Source: JBDSSS01 sp963764195
GTDB taxonomy: Bacteria; Actinomycetota; Actinomycetes; Actinomycetales; Dermatophilaceae
Assembly (NCBI GenBank): GCA_963764195.1
Contig: CAVXRG010000002.1
Span: forward strand, 124,001-188,000
Reading direction: 5' to 3'
DNA: 64,000 bases
Each line of letters starts with the position of its first letter. Positions within the stretch are counted from its first letter, which is position 1. Of this stretch, positions 28,722-36,075 are shown one piece after another. Position numbers and translations under genes: made by a program. Below the pieces are notes generated by a model. It ran no database searches and had not been told where the DNA came from. It saw only the letters and a list, made by a program, of their open reading frames with translations.

Positions 28722-30556
28722 TCCTCCACCTCGAAGGTGAAGCTGACCTCGTCGGCCAGCGACACGACGGACCCGGGCTCGAGGACCTGCTGGTCGTTGG
28801 CCCGCACCCGGACGGGGCCGTGTCCGGGGAGGGTCACGGTGGTGCCGTTCGTCGTGCCGAGGTCGCGGACGAGGACGTGCCAGCCCTCGAGCAGCACCTC
28901 GAGGTGGTTGCGCGAGACGTCCCGCTCCGGGCTCGGCACCTTGACGACGTGCGGTCGGTCGGCGGCGGCCAGGCCGTCCCCGGGCTTCGGCGAGCGCCCG
29001 AGCAGGACGCTGCGGTCGAGGGTGACGACGTCGCCGGAGGTGAGCCGCAGCACCCCGAGCGGTGGTCGCGGCATGGTGAAGGGCTCTTGCGTCGGGATGT
29101 CCCCGCCGCAGACCCGGCAGGTGTCGGCGTGCGGAGGCGACGGGTGGCCGGACCCGCAGAGGACGGCGAGCACCGTCGGCCCGGAGCCGGTCGAGGTGCG
29201 CGCCACGTGCCTCGCCTCGATGAGGGCGCTGCGGTCGACCGTCAGCGCGGCCTCCTCGTCCTCGGTCGGCGGGTCGGCCACGGCGGGCGAGGGGGCGACC
29301 TCGCTGGGCTCGGTGATGTCGGTGCTGCCGGTGCGGTCGGTGCGGTCGGTGCTCCCCGTGCTCTCGGTCTCCGGGCTATCGACGGACGGGCGGGGAAGGG
29401 AGGGCAGCAGCGCCGGGGGCAGCAGACTGGGCGCCGGGGGCGGCGTGTGTCGTCCGGCGAACGTCGGGACGGACGGCGTCGCGGGCTCTCCGGACGCTGC
29501 CGCCGTCGTGGCCGCCGTGGCCCAGGGAACCGACGAGATCAGCCCTCCCGCCGAGGGCACCGCGGCGGGACCCTCGCTCCGTGCGGCCCCGTCCGGGATC
29601 ACCGGCCCGGCGACGGCCTCGGTCGCTCCGGAGGGGTGCGCCGTCGCCGTCGACGCGGCCACAGCATCGGTCGCCGGCCCCTCGGTCTCCTCGACGTCGT
29701 CGTCGGTGTCATCGCTGTCATCGCCGTCGTCCACGTCGCGCCGCAGGTCGGACAGCACCTTGCGGTGCTCGTCCGCGGCGACGGTGTGGCCGAAGAGGTA
29801 GTCGTAGCTCGGCGCCGCGTCCGTCTCGGGCGCCGGGTCGACCACGGGCGCCGGATCCGGCTGGGTCGTCGGGCGGCCGGCCCACGTCGACTCGACGTCG
29901 GGGCGGAGGTCGGGCGCGGGTTCCACCGTGCGTTCGGGTGTCGGTTCGCGCGTTGGTTCGGGTGTCGGTTCGGGCGTGGTCTCGACCACCGGTTCGGGCG
30001 CGCTCGAGGCGAACACCGGCAGGGGCGGCTCGGCCGCAGGCGCAGCCGCGGGCGCAGCCGTGGGCGCCTCCGGCCCGGCTTCGGTGGGCGGCGCGGTCGG
30101 CTCCGTCCCGCCCAGGGGTGCCCCGATCCGGATCGGGAGGGTGCCCGGCGTCGGGTCGTCACCGGACCGGTCACGACCGAGCACCTTGATGACGACCCGG
30201 CCCGGGTGGTCGGCGAGGTCGATGTCGGTCCAGACGCGTCGGCTCGTGGGACGGATCTCGTGCACCACGGGGTCCGGTCCGGTCCCGGCCACGGTCACCT
30301 CGGCAGCGACGGGTCCGAGCGCGACGATCCGCGTCGTCGGCTTCCAGTGCACCCCGACGAAGTTGACCGCCCGACGCAGGCCGCCCGCGGTGAGCACGTC
30401 GATGACGTCGTCGAGGTCGCCGCCGTCGGCCGCGTCGCTGGCGCTCAGGGTGCGGTCGTCGTCCTCGTCGAGGGCGACGAGCACGTGCATTCCGGGGCCG
30501 CCGATGTGGGTCCACCCGTCCGGGGCCCGCTCGACGACGATGTCCGGTTCACTCAC
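28718..30556 (-). CDS. FHA domain protein with zinc-ribbon-like motif (PFNA)
   Basis: A 612-residue cytoplasmic protein. The N-terminal about 150 residues form a globular region of unknown fold (starts MSEPDIVVERAPDGWTHI). A long Pro/Thr/Glu-rich acidic linker follows. Near residue 480 a short Cys/His cluster (LCGSGH, then CRVCGGDIP) suggests a one-site zinc ribbon. The C-terminal FHA domain (about 505-610) keeps all phosphothreonine-binding residues: GRSPK, SRNH, TTNGT. It is the obvious reader of the kinase encoded directly downstream. Overlapping starts and stops on both sides (GTGA at 30553-30556 and 28718-28721) place it in a tight phosphatase-FHA-kinase operon. Confidence 0.9.
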   Translation of the reverse strand: MSEPDIVVERAPDGWTHIGGPGMHVLVALDEDDDRTLSASDAADGGDLDDVIDVLTAGGLRRAVNFVGVHWKPTTRIVALGPVAAEVTVAGTGPDPVVHEIRPTSRRVWTDIDLADHPGRVVIKVLGRDRSGDDPTPGTLPIRIGAPLGGTEPTAPPTEAGPEAPTAAPAAAPAAEPPLPVFASSAPEPVVETTPEPTPEPTREPTPERTVEPAPDLRPDVESTWAGRPTTQPDPAPVVDPAPETDAAPSYDYLFGHTVAADEHRKVLSDLRRDVDDGDDSDDTDDDVEETEGPATDAVAASTATAHPSGATEAVAGPVIPDGAARSEGPAAVPSAGGLISSVPWATAATTAAASGEPATPSVPTFAGRHTPPPAPSLLPPALLPSLPRPSVDSPETESTGSTDRTDRTGSTDITEPSEVAPSPAVADPPTEDEEAALTVDRSALIEARHVARTSTGSGPTVLAVLCGSGHPSPPHADTCRVCGGDIPTQEPFTMPRPPLGVLRLTSGDVVTLDRSVLLGRSPKPGDGLAAADRPHVVKVPSPERDVSRNHLEVLLEGWHVLVRDLGTTNGTTVTLPGHGPVRVRANDQQVLEPGSVVSLADEVSFTFEVEE

Positions 30557-31368
30557 GTCCTGTACTCCCCTGGCGAACGACTCACGACCTCCCGCGGGGT
30601 CGTGTCCTCGTCGGCGTCCGGACCGAGCTGCTCCCCCTGAGACGCGACGACGATAGCAGTGACGTTGTCGCGACCCCCGGCTTCGACGGCGCGCCGCACC
30701 AGCTCGTCCGCGGTCTCCTGCGCGTCGCGGCCGGACCGGAGGACGGACTCCAGCTGCTCGAGGCTCAGCTCGTTCGAGAGCCCGTCGGAGCAGATCAGGA
30801 AGGACTCCCCGGCATACGGCGGAAACACCCAGGTGTCGACAGAACCCATCGGCTCGCGGCCCAGGGACCGCGTGATGACGTTGCGTCCGGGATGGTGCTG
30901 GGCCTGCTCCGGGGTGAGCGCTCCGCTCTCGACGAGCTCCCAGACCTCGGAGTGGTCGACCGTGACCTGTGAGAGTCGGCCGTCGATGAGCCGGTAGACG
31001 CGCGAGTCGCCGATGTTGAACACGGCCCAGTGCGGCGACCCCCCGACGGAGACGACAGCGAGCCCCGCCGCGGTGGTGCCCATGCCCGTCTGCTCGGGAT
31101 GGTGCGCAGCGGAGGCGAGGATGCGCCGGTTGGCCTCGCCGACGCGCTCGACGAGGTCGCGCACCTGGAGGCCGGCCGCCGCCGGGTCACTCGGTGCGAT
31201 GGTCTCGGCGGCGATCCGGCTCGCGACCTCGCCGGCCGCGTGCCCGCCCATGCCGTCGGCGACGACGAAGACCGGGCCAGAGACCCGGGCCGCGTCCTCG
31301 TTGTCACGCCGGACCCGTCCGACGTCGCTCGCCGCACCGACCGAGAACGCGGACAACGGGTCACTCAT
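30553..31368 (-). CDS. PP2C-family Ser/Thr phosphatase (PFNA, PrpC-like)
   Basis: A 271-residue soluble metal-dependent phosphatase with the canonical PPM motifs: RRDNEDAA, VVADGMGGHAAGE, GMGTTAAGL, ICSDGLSNEL and GGRDNVTAIVV. All aspartates for the two-metal centre are present. It should reverse the kinase two genes downstream. The ATG at 31368 is chosen because the fold begins at once; upstream in-frame codons are low-complexity His/Pro. It is the first gene of the PFNA transcription unit; a -10 box and the 22-bp palindrome lie about 70-120 bp upstream. Confidence 0.95.
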   Translation of the reverse strand: MSDPLSAFSVGAASDVGRVRRDNEDAARVSGPVFVVADGMGGHAAGEVASRIAAETIAPSDPAAAGLQVRDLVERVGEANRRILASAAHHPEQTGMGTTAAGLAVVSVGGSPHWAVFNIGDSRVYRLIDGRLSQVTVDHSEVWELVESGALTPEQAQHHPGRNVITRSLGREPMGSVDTWVFPPYAGESFLICSDGLSNELSLEQLESVLRSGRDAQETADELVRRAVEAGGRDNVTAIVVASQGEQLGPDADEDTTPREVVSRSPGEYRT

Positions 31369-31438
31369 CGGCGCGGCTCCTCGGTGGGGGTGCGGGTGCG
31401 GGTGGGGCTGCGGATGCGCGGTCGGCACCCTGCCCGTG

Positions 31439-31486
31439 AGCCTAGGGCGCGATCCCACCCGTGACGATGGGGAGCACTCCCCATCG
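31439..31486 (-). promoter_or_regulatory. PFNA operon promoter: 22-bp palindrome plus -10 box
   Basis: On the minus strand the palindrome at 31465-31486 is followed after 20 nt by TAGGCT (31444-31439), a good actinobacterial -10. The palindrome is identical over all 22 bp to that at 10159-10180, and the spacing to the -10 differs by one base. Its centre would fall near -44, a usual activator position, and the inner arm may stand in for the -35. It also lies 24 bp after the cca stop, so a terminator role was considered; the 2-nt loop and lack of a T-run make that weaker. Confidence 0.7.
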
Positions 31487-31509
31487 CCCGTCGAGGGCGA
31501 GGGGGCCGG

Positions 31510-32991
31510 TCAGGGGGTCTCGCGCTCGGCCCACCAGGCGAGCAGCCTCGCGCGGGCCGCGTCCTTGCCGACCAGCCCGTCGTCGAGCCGGACGGAGAGC
31601 AGGTAGCGGTAGGCCTCACCGACGACCGGGCCGGGCCGGATCCCGAGCGCCTCGGCGATCTCGTTCCCGTCGAGCTCGGGCCGCACCGCGGCGAGCTCCT
31701 CCTGCTCGGCCAGCCGGTCGATCCGGGTCTCGAGGTCGTCGTAGGCCCGGGAGAGCCGCGTCGCCTTGCGGACGTTGCGGGTCGTGCAGTCGCTGCGGGT
31801 GAGCCGGTGCAGCCGGGGCAACAGCGGGCCGGCGTCGGTGACGTAGCGCCGCACGGCGGAGTCGGTCCACTGTCCGTCGCCGTACCCGTGAAAGCGCAGG
31901 TGCAGCTCGACGAGCCGCGCCACCTTCTTGATCGTGTCCTTGTCGTAGCGCAGCGCCTTGAGCCGGCGGCCGGCGAGCTTGGCACCGACGAGCTCGTGGT
32001 GGTGGAAGGACACCCCGCCGCCACCCTCGAAGCGGCGGGTGGCGGGCTTGCCGATGTCGTGGAGGAGGGCGGCGAGCCGGAGCACGAGGTCGGGTCCGGG
32101 CACCGACTCGGGTGGGCCGTCGGGCGGGCCCTCGAGCCCGATCGCCTGCTCGAGCACGATGAGCGAGTGGTCGTAGACGTCCTTGTGCCGGTGGTGCTCG
32201 TCGAGCTCGAGCCGCAGGGCGGGCAGCTCAGGCAGGAAGACCTCGGCGAGGCCCGTGTCGACGAGCAGGGCCAGGCCGGCCCGGGGCTGCGCCGACAGGA
32301 GCAGCTTGCTGAGCTCATCGCGGATCCGCTCGGCGGAGATCATCCCGAGGCTCTCGGCGCGGTCGGTCATCGCCGACCGGACCACGGGGGCGACCTCGAA
32401 GCCGAGCTGGGCGGTGAACCGGGCCGCGCGCATCATCCGCAGCGGGTCGTCGGCGAAGGACTCCTCCGGCGCCGCCGGCGTCATCAGCCGACGCGCCGCG
32501 AGGTCGGCCAGGCCCCCGTGGACATCGACGAACTCGAGTCCGGGCAACCGGATCGCCATCGCGTTGACGGTGAAGTCGCGCCGGACGAGGTCGCCCTCGA
32601 GCGAGTCGCCGAACATCACCTCGGGCTTGCGCGAGGTCCGGTCGTAGACGTCGGCGCGGTAGGTCGTGATCTCGATGGTGAGCGGGCCCTTGCGCAACCC
32701 GATCGTGCCGAACTCGCGGCCGATGTCCCAGTGCGCATCGGCCCACCCGGAGACGAGCACGAGGATCTCGTCGGGGCTCGCGTCGGTCGTGAAGTCGAGG
32801 TCGGGCGAGACCCGGCCGAGGAAGGCGTCGCGCACCGGACCCCCGACCAGGGCGATCTCATGGCCGCCCGCGGCGAAGCGCTCGCCCAGCTCGGTCAGGA
32901 GCGGCAGGACGGGTGCGAGCCGGGACACCGCGGCCTCGAGCAGCGAGCGGTGGGTCGGCCCCAGACGGGACGGGTCGGGACGGTCGGGCAC
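31510..32991 (-). CDS. cca: CCA tRNA nucleotidyltransferase
   Basis: A 493-residue class II nucleotidyltransferase that adds or repairs the 3' CCA of tRNA. The head motif VGGPVRDAFLGRVSPDLDFTTD (about 47-68) supplies the GG and D-x-D catalytic residues, RRDFTVNAMA follows, and a C-terminal HD domain is present (LLHDIGKPATR, about 310). The GTG at 32991 has TAGGCT exactly 6 nt upstream on the minus strand, indicating a leaderless transcript. It is divergent from the Nudix gene, the same arrangement as pcnA and mutT4 in Mycobacterium. Confidence 0.96.
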   Translation of the reverse strand: MPDRPDPSRLGPTHRSLLEAAVSRLAPVLPLLTELGERFAAGGHEIALVGGPVRDAFLGRVSPDLDFTTDASPDEILVLVSGWADAHWDIGREFGTIGLRKGPLTIEITTYRADVYDRTSRKPEVMFGDSLEGDLVRRDFTVNAMAIRLPGLEFVDVHGGLADLAARRLMTPAAPEESFADDPLRMMRAARFTAQLGFEVAPVVRSAMTDRAESLGMISAERIRDELSKLLLSAQPRAGLALLVDTGLAEVFLPELPALRLELDEHHRHKDVYDHSLIVLEQAIGLEGPPDGPPESVPGPDLVLRLAALLHDIGKPATRRFEGGGGVSFHHHELVGAKLAGRRLKALRYDKDTIKKVARLVELHLRFHGYGDGQWTDSAVRRYVTDAGPLLPRLHRLTRSDCTTRNVRKATRLSRAYDDLETRIDRLAEQEELAAVRPELDGNEIAEALGIRPGPVVGEAYRYLLSVRLDDGLVGKDAARARLLAWWAERETP

Positions 32992-32997
32992 CCACCA

Positions 32998-33003
32998 AGC
33001 CTA
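32998..33003 (-). promoter_or_regulatory. -10 box of leaderless cca transcript
   Basis: TAGGCT on the minus strand is followed by 6 nt and then the GTG start codon. No separate ribosome binding site is present. Confidence 0.6.
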
Positions 33004-33126
33004 GGTGAGCGGCATCCGCCCTCCGGACGTGCTCGCGTATGCCGCCCACCCGGCCCTCCCGTGTCGCTCCCCCCCGACCCTCCCGGCCCCGCCCGCGCGA
33101 TCCGGGTGACGCACGGGCCGACTGGT

Positions 33127-33132
33127 TATGGT
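33127..33132 (+). promoter_or_regulatory. -10 box of leaderless Nudix transcript
   Basis: TATGGT is followed by 6 nt and the ATG at 33139, so transcription should begin at the start codon. The same TATGGT-N6-ATG layout occurs at 43630. Confidence 0.6.
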
Positions 33133-33138
33133 GGCGAC

Positions 33139-33624
33139 ATGACCGCGCAACCCGCTCCGAGCCACGTGCCGGGGCGCAGGCTGCCTGCGGTCGAGGAGCG
33201 GTCGGCCGGCGGCATCGTCGTCGAGGTCCGCGAGGGCCGGGCCGTCGTCGCCGTCATCGCCCGCCGCAACCGGGCCGGTCGGATCGAGTGGTGCCTGCCC
33301 AAGGGGCACGTCGAGCCGGGTGAGACCCTCGTCGAGACGGCCGCCCGCGAGGTCGCCGAGGAGACCGGGATCGTCGGTCGCGTCCTCATCGAGCTGGGCA
33401 CGATCGACTACTGGTTCGCGACGTCGACCAAGCGGATCCACAAGTACGTGCACCACTATCTGCTCGAGGCCACCGGCGGCGAGCTGACCATCGAGAACGA
33501 CCCGGACCACGAGGCGATCGACGTCGCCTGGATGCACCTGGACGAGGTGCACCGTCACCTCACCTTCCCCAACGAGCGCCGGATCGCCCAGGCCGCGCTG
33601 GACCGGCTGGCAGGCACGGCGTGA
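33139..33624 (+). CDS. Nudix hydrolase (MutT4-like position)
   Basis: A 161-residue cytoplasmic Nudix enzyme with the complete box GHVEPGETLVETAAREVAEETGI (about 56-78), giving Mg-dependent pyrophosphohydrolase activity on a nucleoside diphosphate derivative. Substrate not determinable. By position (divergent from cca, upstream of the DUF6049 protein) it corresponds to mutT4 (Rv3908). The ATG is set by a -10 hexamer 6 nt upstream. The stop overlaps the next gene's GTG. Confidence 0.93.
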   Translation: MTAQPAPSHVPGRRLPAVEERSAGGIVVEVREGRAVVAVIARRNRAGRIEWCLPKGHVEPGETLVETAAREVAEETGIVGRVLIELGTIDYWFATSTKRIHKYVHHYLLEATGGELTIENDPDHEAIDVAWMHLDEVHRHLTFPNERRIAQAALDRLAGTA

Positions 33625-36014
33625 GACGTCGGCGGGTCCGGCCGAGGCCGGTGACCGCTCTGCTGCGCTCCACCCTCGGCCTCGCCGTCGCCCTCGTCAC
33701 GGCGGCATCGGTGCTCGTGCCCGCGACCGGGGCCGCCGCGACAAGGGTGTCGGCAAGGGTGTCGACAGGGGTCGCGGCAGGGGTCGCGGCAGCCGTCGAC
33801 TCGCCCCCGGCGCTGGCTGCCGACGTGACCGCCGCGAGCGTCGTGCTCACGAGCGTGACACCGAGCGTCGTGCGCCCCGGTGACGCCGTCACGATCACCG
33901 GCACCGTCACGGCCCCCTCCTCGGAACCGCTCACCAGCCCCGTCGTCGAGGTCGTCCTCGCCGAAAACGACCTCGGCTCCCGCGCCTCCATCGACGCATG
34001 GGCCGACGGGAACGGAGCGGCGCGGGGACGGTCGCTGGCCGCGGTGACCCTGCCGACCGTGGCCGCAGGCGCGAGCACGACGTTCGTCGCGGCCGTCCCC
34101 GCGGGCGGTGTGCGGTCGCAGAAGGCGTTCACCGCGCTGCCGATCTCGGTCGAGGTGCGTCCCGCCGGCGCCGATGCGCCGACCGGCGCGACCCGCTCGT
34201 TCCTCGCCTGGCACGCCCGCAAGGAGTACGAGCCGCTCCGGGTCGCCACCCTGCTGCCGGTCACCCTCGACCCGGTGGTGGACCTGTTCGACTCCGACGC
34301 CGCCGCCCGCGACGCGGCCTGGACGTCCGTGATCGGGCCCGGGTCGCGCGTCCAACGCATCCTGGAGGGCACCCGCGGCACCCCCGTCGCCCTCGCGGTC
34401 GACCCGGCCGTCCTCGGCCCGGACCCGGCGCGTGCCGATCCGCAGGCCCCCGAGCCGAGCCCGACGCCGACGTCCACCTCATCGACCCCATCGACCCCGT
34501 CGCCCGCCGCCACGACGACTCCTGCCACGAGGCCGACCACCCCGTCGGCCCCGTCGGCCCCGTCCCCGGCCTCGACTGACCCGGCAACCCCGGCCCCGAC
34601 CGCACAGACCGCCCCTCCGGTGGCCACGGGGACACCCGGGGGCGGACCGGCACAGACCCCGGCCATCTCCGCGCTCGCCCGAGAGCTCGCCGCCGGACTG
34701 ACCGGTCGCACCCTCTGGGCGCTGCCGTATGCCGATGCCGACCTCGCCGCCACCGTCGACACCGACCCCGGCAACGCCCTCGTGCGCGACCTCGTCTCCC
34801 GTCGCACGACCCTCTCCTCCGTCCTCGGCGAGCCGGTCCGCGACGACGTCGCCTGGCCCGTCGACGGGCTGCTCCCGCCGGGCCGCGCGGCAGGTCTCAC
34901 CACGGCATACGCGGGGACACCGGCCGACCCGCTCGCAGGCGTCGTCGTCGACCAGTCGGCGATCACGACGACGGGCGCCTACACCCCGACCGCCCGCCGG
35001 GTCGCGCCGGGCGGCACCCGGCTGATCGCCTCCGACGCCCGGCTCTCGGCGCTGCTGCCCACCCGCAGCGAGCCCAACGCGGTGCTGGCGACCCAGCGTT
35101 ACCTCGCCGAGTCCCTCGCGCTGCTCGGTGAGCGGCCGGGCACCCCCCGCGCCGTGCTCGTCACCGCCTCACGCACCTACGACCCCGACCCGACCGGGCT
35201 GGCCGCGTTCCTCGCCGCGACCGCGACCGCCCCGTGGATCGAGCGGGTCGACCCCGGTTCCCTCCTGCAGGACAACGGCAGCGACCGGGCGGTGGCGGCG
35301 AGGACACCCCGACCCGCCGCGACGTCGTCGGTGCCCCCGCCGACACTGACCTCCCGGCGGCTCGACGACCTCGCCCACGAGCAGCGCACCATCGCCGACG
35401 TCGCGACGGTGCTGCGCGACGGCGACCAGTTCGCGGCGACCTACGGCGAGCTGCTCGACGAGCTGACGAGCGCCCGCTGGCGCTACCGACCCGCCTCGTG
35501 GGTCGAGCTCAACGCCACGGTCACAGCCGACACCCGGGCCGCGACGAGCGCCATCAAGGTCGTCGGGCGCAGCGTCAACTTCCTCGCCGAGACCGGGACG
35601 ATCCAGGTCACCGTCGAGAACGGGCTCGACTACACCGTCGAGGACATCCGGCTCCGGCTCGTGCCCACCAACCCGCGGATGCAGATCGACGCTCAGCCCG
35701 GGCCGATCTCGATCGGGCCGAGCTCCAAGCGGGTCGTCCCCGTGTCGGTCACCGCGGTCGCGGCCGGACAGGTCGACATCCGGGCCTACCTGACGACCGC
35801 CGACGGCACCCCGATCGGGAGCCCGACCGTCATCCCCGTGTCGGCCAACCCCATCGGCGGAGCCATCTACTGGGTGGGCGGCGCGCTCGTCGCGCTCGTG
35901 CTGCTCATCGGCCTGGCCCGCACCCTGCTCCGGGGCACACCCCGCATCGATGAAATCGGCGACATCACCACATTGTCGGCGCGGCGCACCACGGGCGGGC
36001 CGGAGCAACGATGA
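33621..36014 (+). CDS. DUF6049 family secreted/membrane protein (Rv3909-like)
   Basis: A 797-residue protein with an N-terminal signal peptide (RSTLGLAVALVTAASVLVPATGAAA), a large outer region and one C-terminal helix (about 755-775, AIYWVGGALVALVLLIGLA) before a short cytoplasmic tail. Residues about 285-345 are a Pro/Thr/Ser spacer. A beta-sandwich segment near 640-740 (IQVTVENGLDYTVEDIRLRLVP) resembles an Ig-like domain. The family lies next to murJ/mviN in actinobacteria and is linked by position to peptidoglycan synthesis; biochemical role unknown. The GTG start overlaps the Nudix stop (GTGA). Confidence 0.88.
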   Translation: MRRRRVRPRPVTALLRSTLGLAVALVTAASVLVPATGAAATRVSARVSTGVAAGVAAAVDSPPALAADVTAASVVLTSVTPSVVRPGDAVTITGTVTAPSSEPLTSPVVEVVLAENDLGSRASIDAWADGNGAARGRSLAAVTLPTVAAGASTTFVAAVPAGGVRSQKAFTALPISVEVRPAGADAPTGATRSFLAWHARKEYEPLRVATLLPVTLDPVVDLFDSDAAARDAAWTSVIGPGSRVQRILEGTRGTPVALAVDPAVLGPDPARADPQAPEPSPTPTSTSSTPSTPSPAATTTPATRPTTPSAPSAPSPASTDPATPAPTAQTAPPVATGTPGGGPAQTPAISALARELAAGLTGRTLWALPYADADLAATVDTDPGNALVRDLVSRRTTLSSVLGEPVRDDVAWPVDGLLPPGRAAGLTTAYAGTPADPLAGVVVDQSAITTTGAYTPTARRVAPGGTRLIASDARLSALLPTRSEPNAVLATQRYLAESLALLGERPGTPRAVLVTASRTYDPDPTGLAAFLAATATAPWIERVDPGSLLQDNGSDRAVAARTPRPAATSSVPPPTLTSRRLDDLAHEQRTIADVATVLRDGDQFAATYGELLDELTSARWRYRPASWVELNATVTADTRAATSAIKVVGRSVNFLAETGTIQVTVENGLDYTVEDIRLRLVPTNPRMQIDAQPGPISIGPSSKRVVPVSVTAVAAGQVDIRAYLTTADGTPIGSPTVIPVSANPIGGAIYWVGGALVALVLLIGLARTLLRGTPRIDEIGDITTLSARRTTGGPEQR

Positions 36015-36024
36015 CCCAGCGCCC

Positions 36025-36030
36025 TAGGAT
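36025..36030 (+). promoter_or_regulatory. -10 box upstream of pseudokinase gene
   Basis: TAGGAT would start a transcript near 36037, leaving a leader of about 40 nt that carries the GGAGAGG ribosome binding site at 36061-36067. Confidence 0.45.
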
Positions 36031-36075
36031 GTGCGCAGAAGAGCACGACACGACTCGGTGGGAGAGGTGACACAC

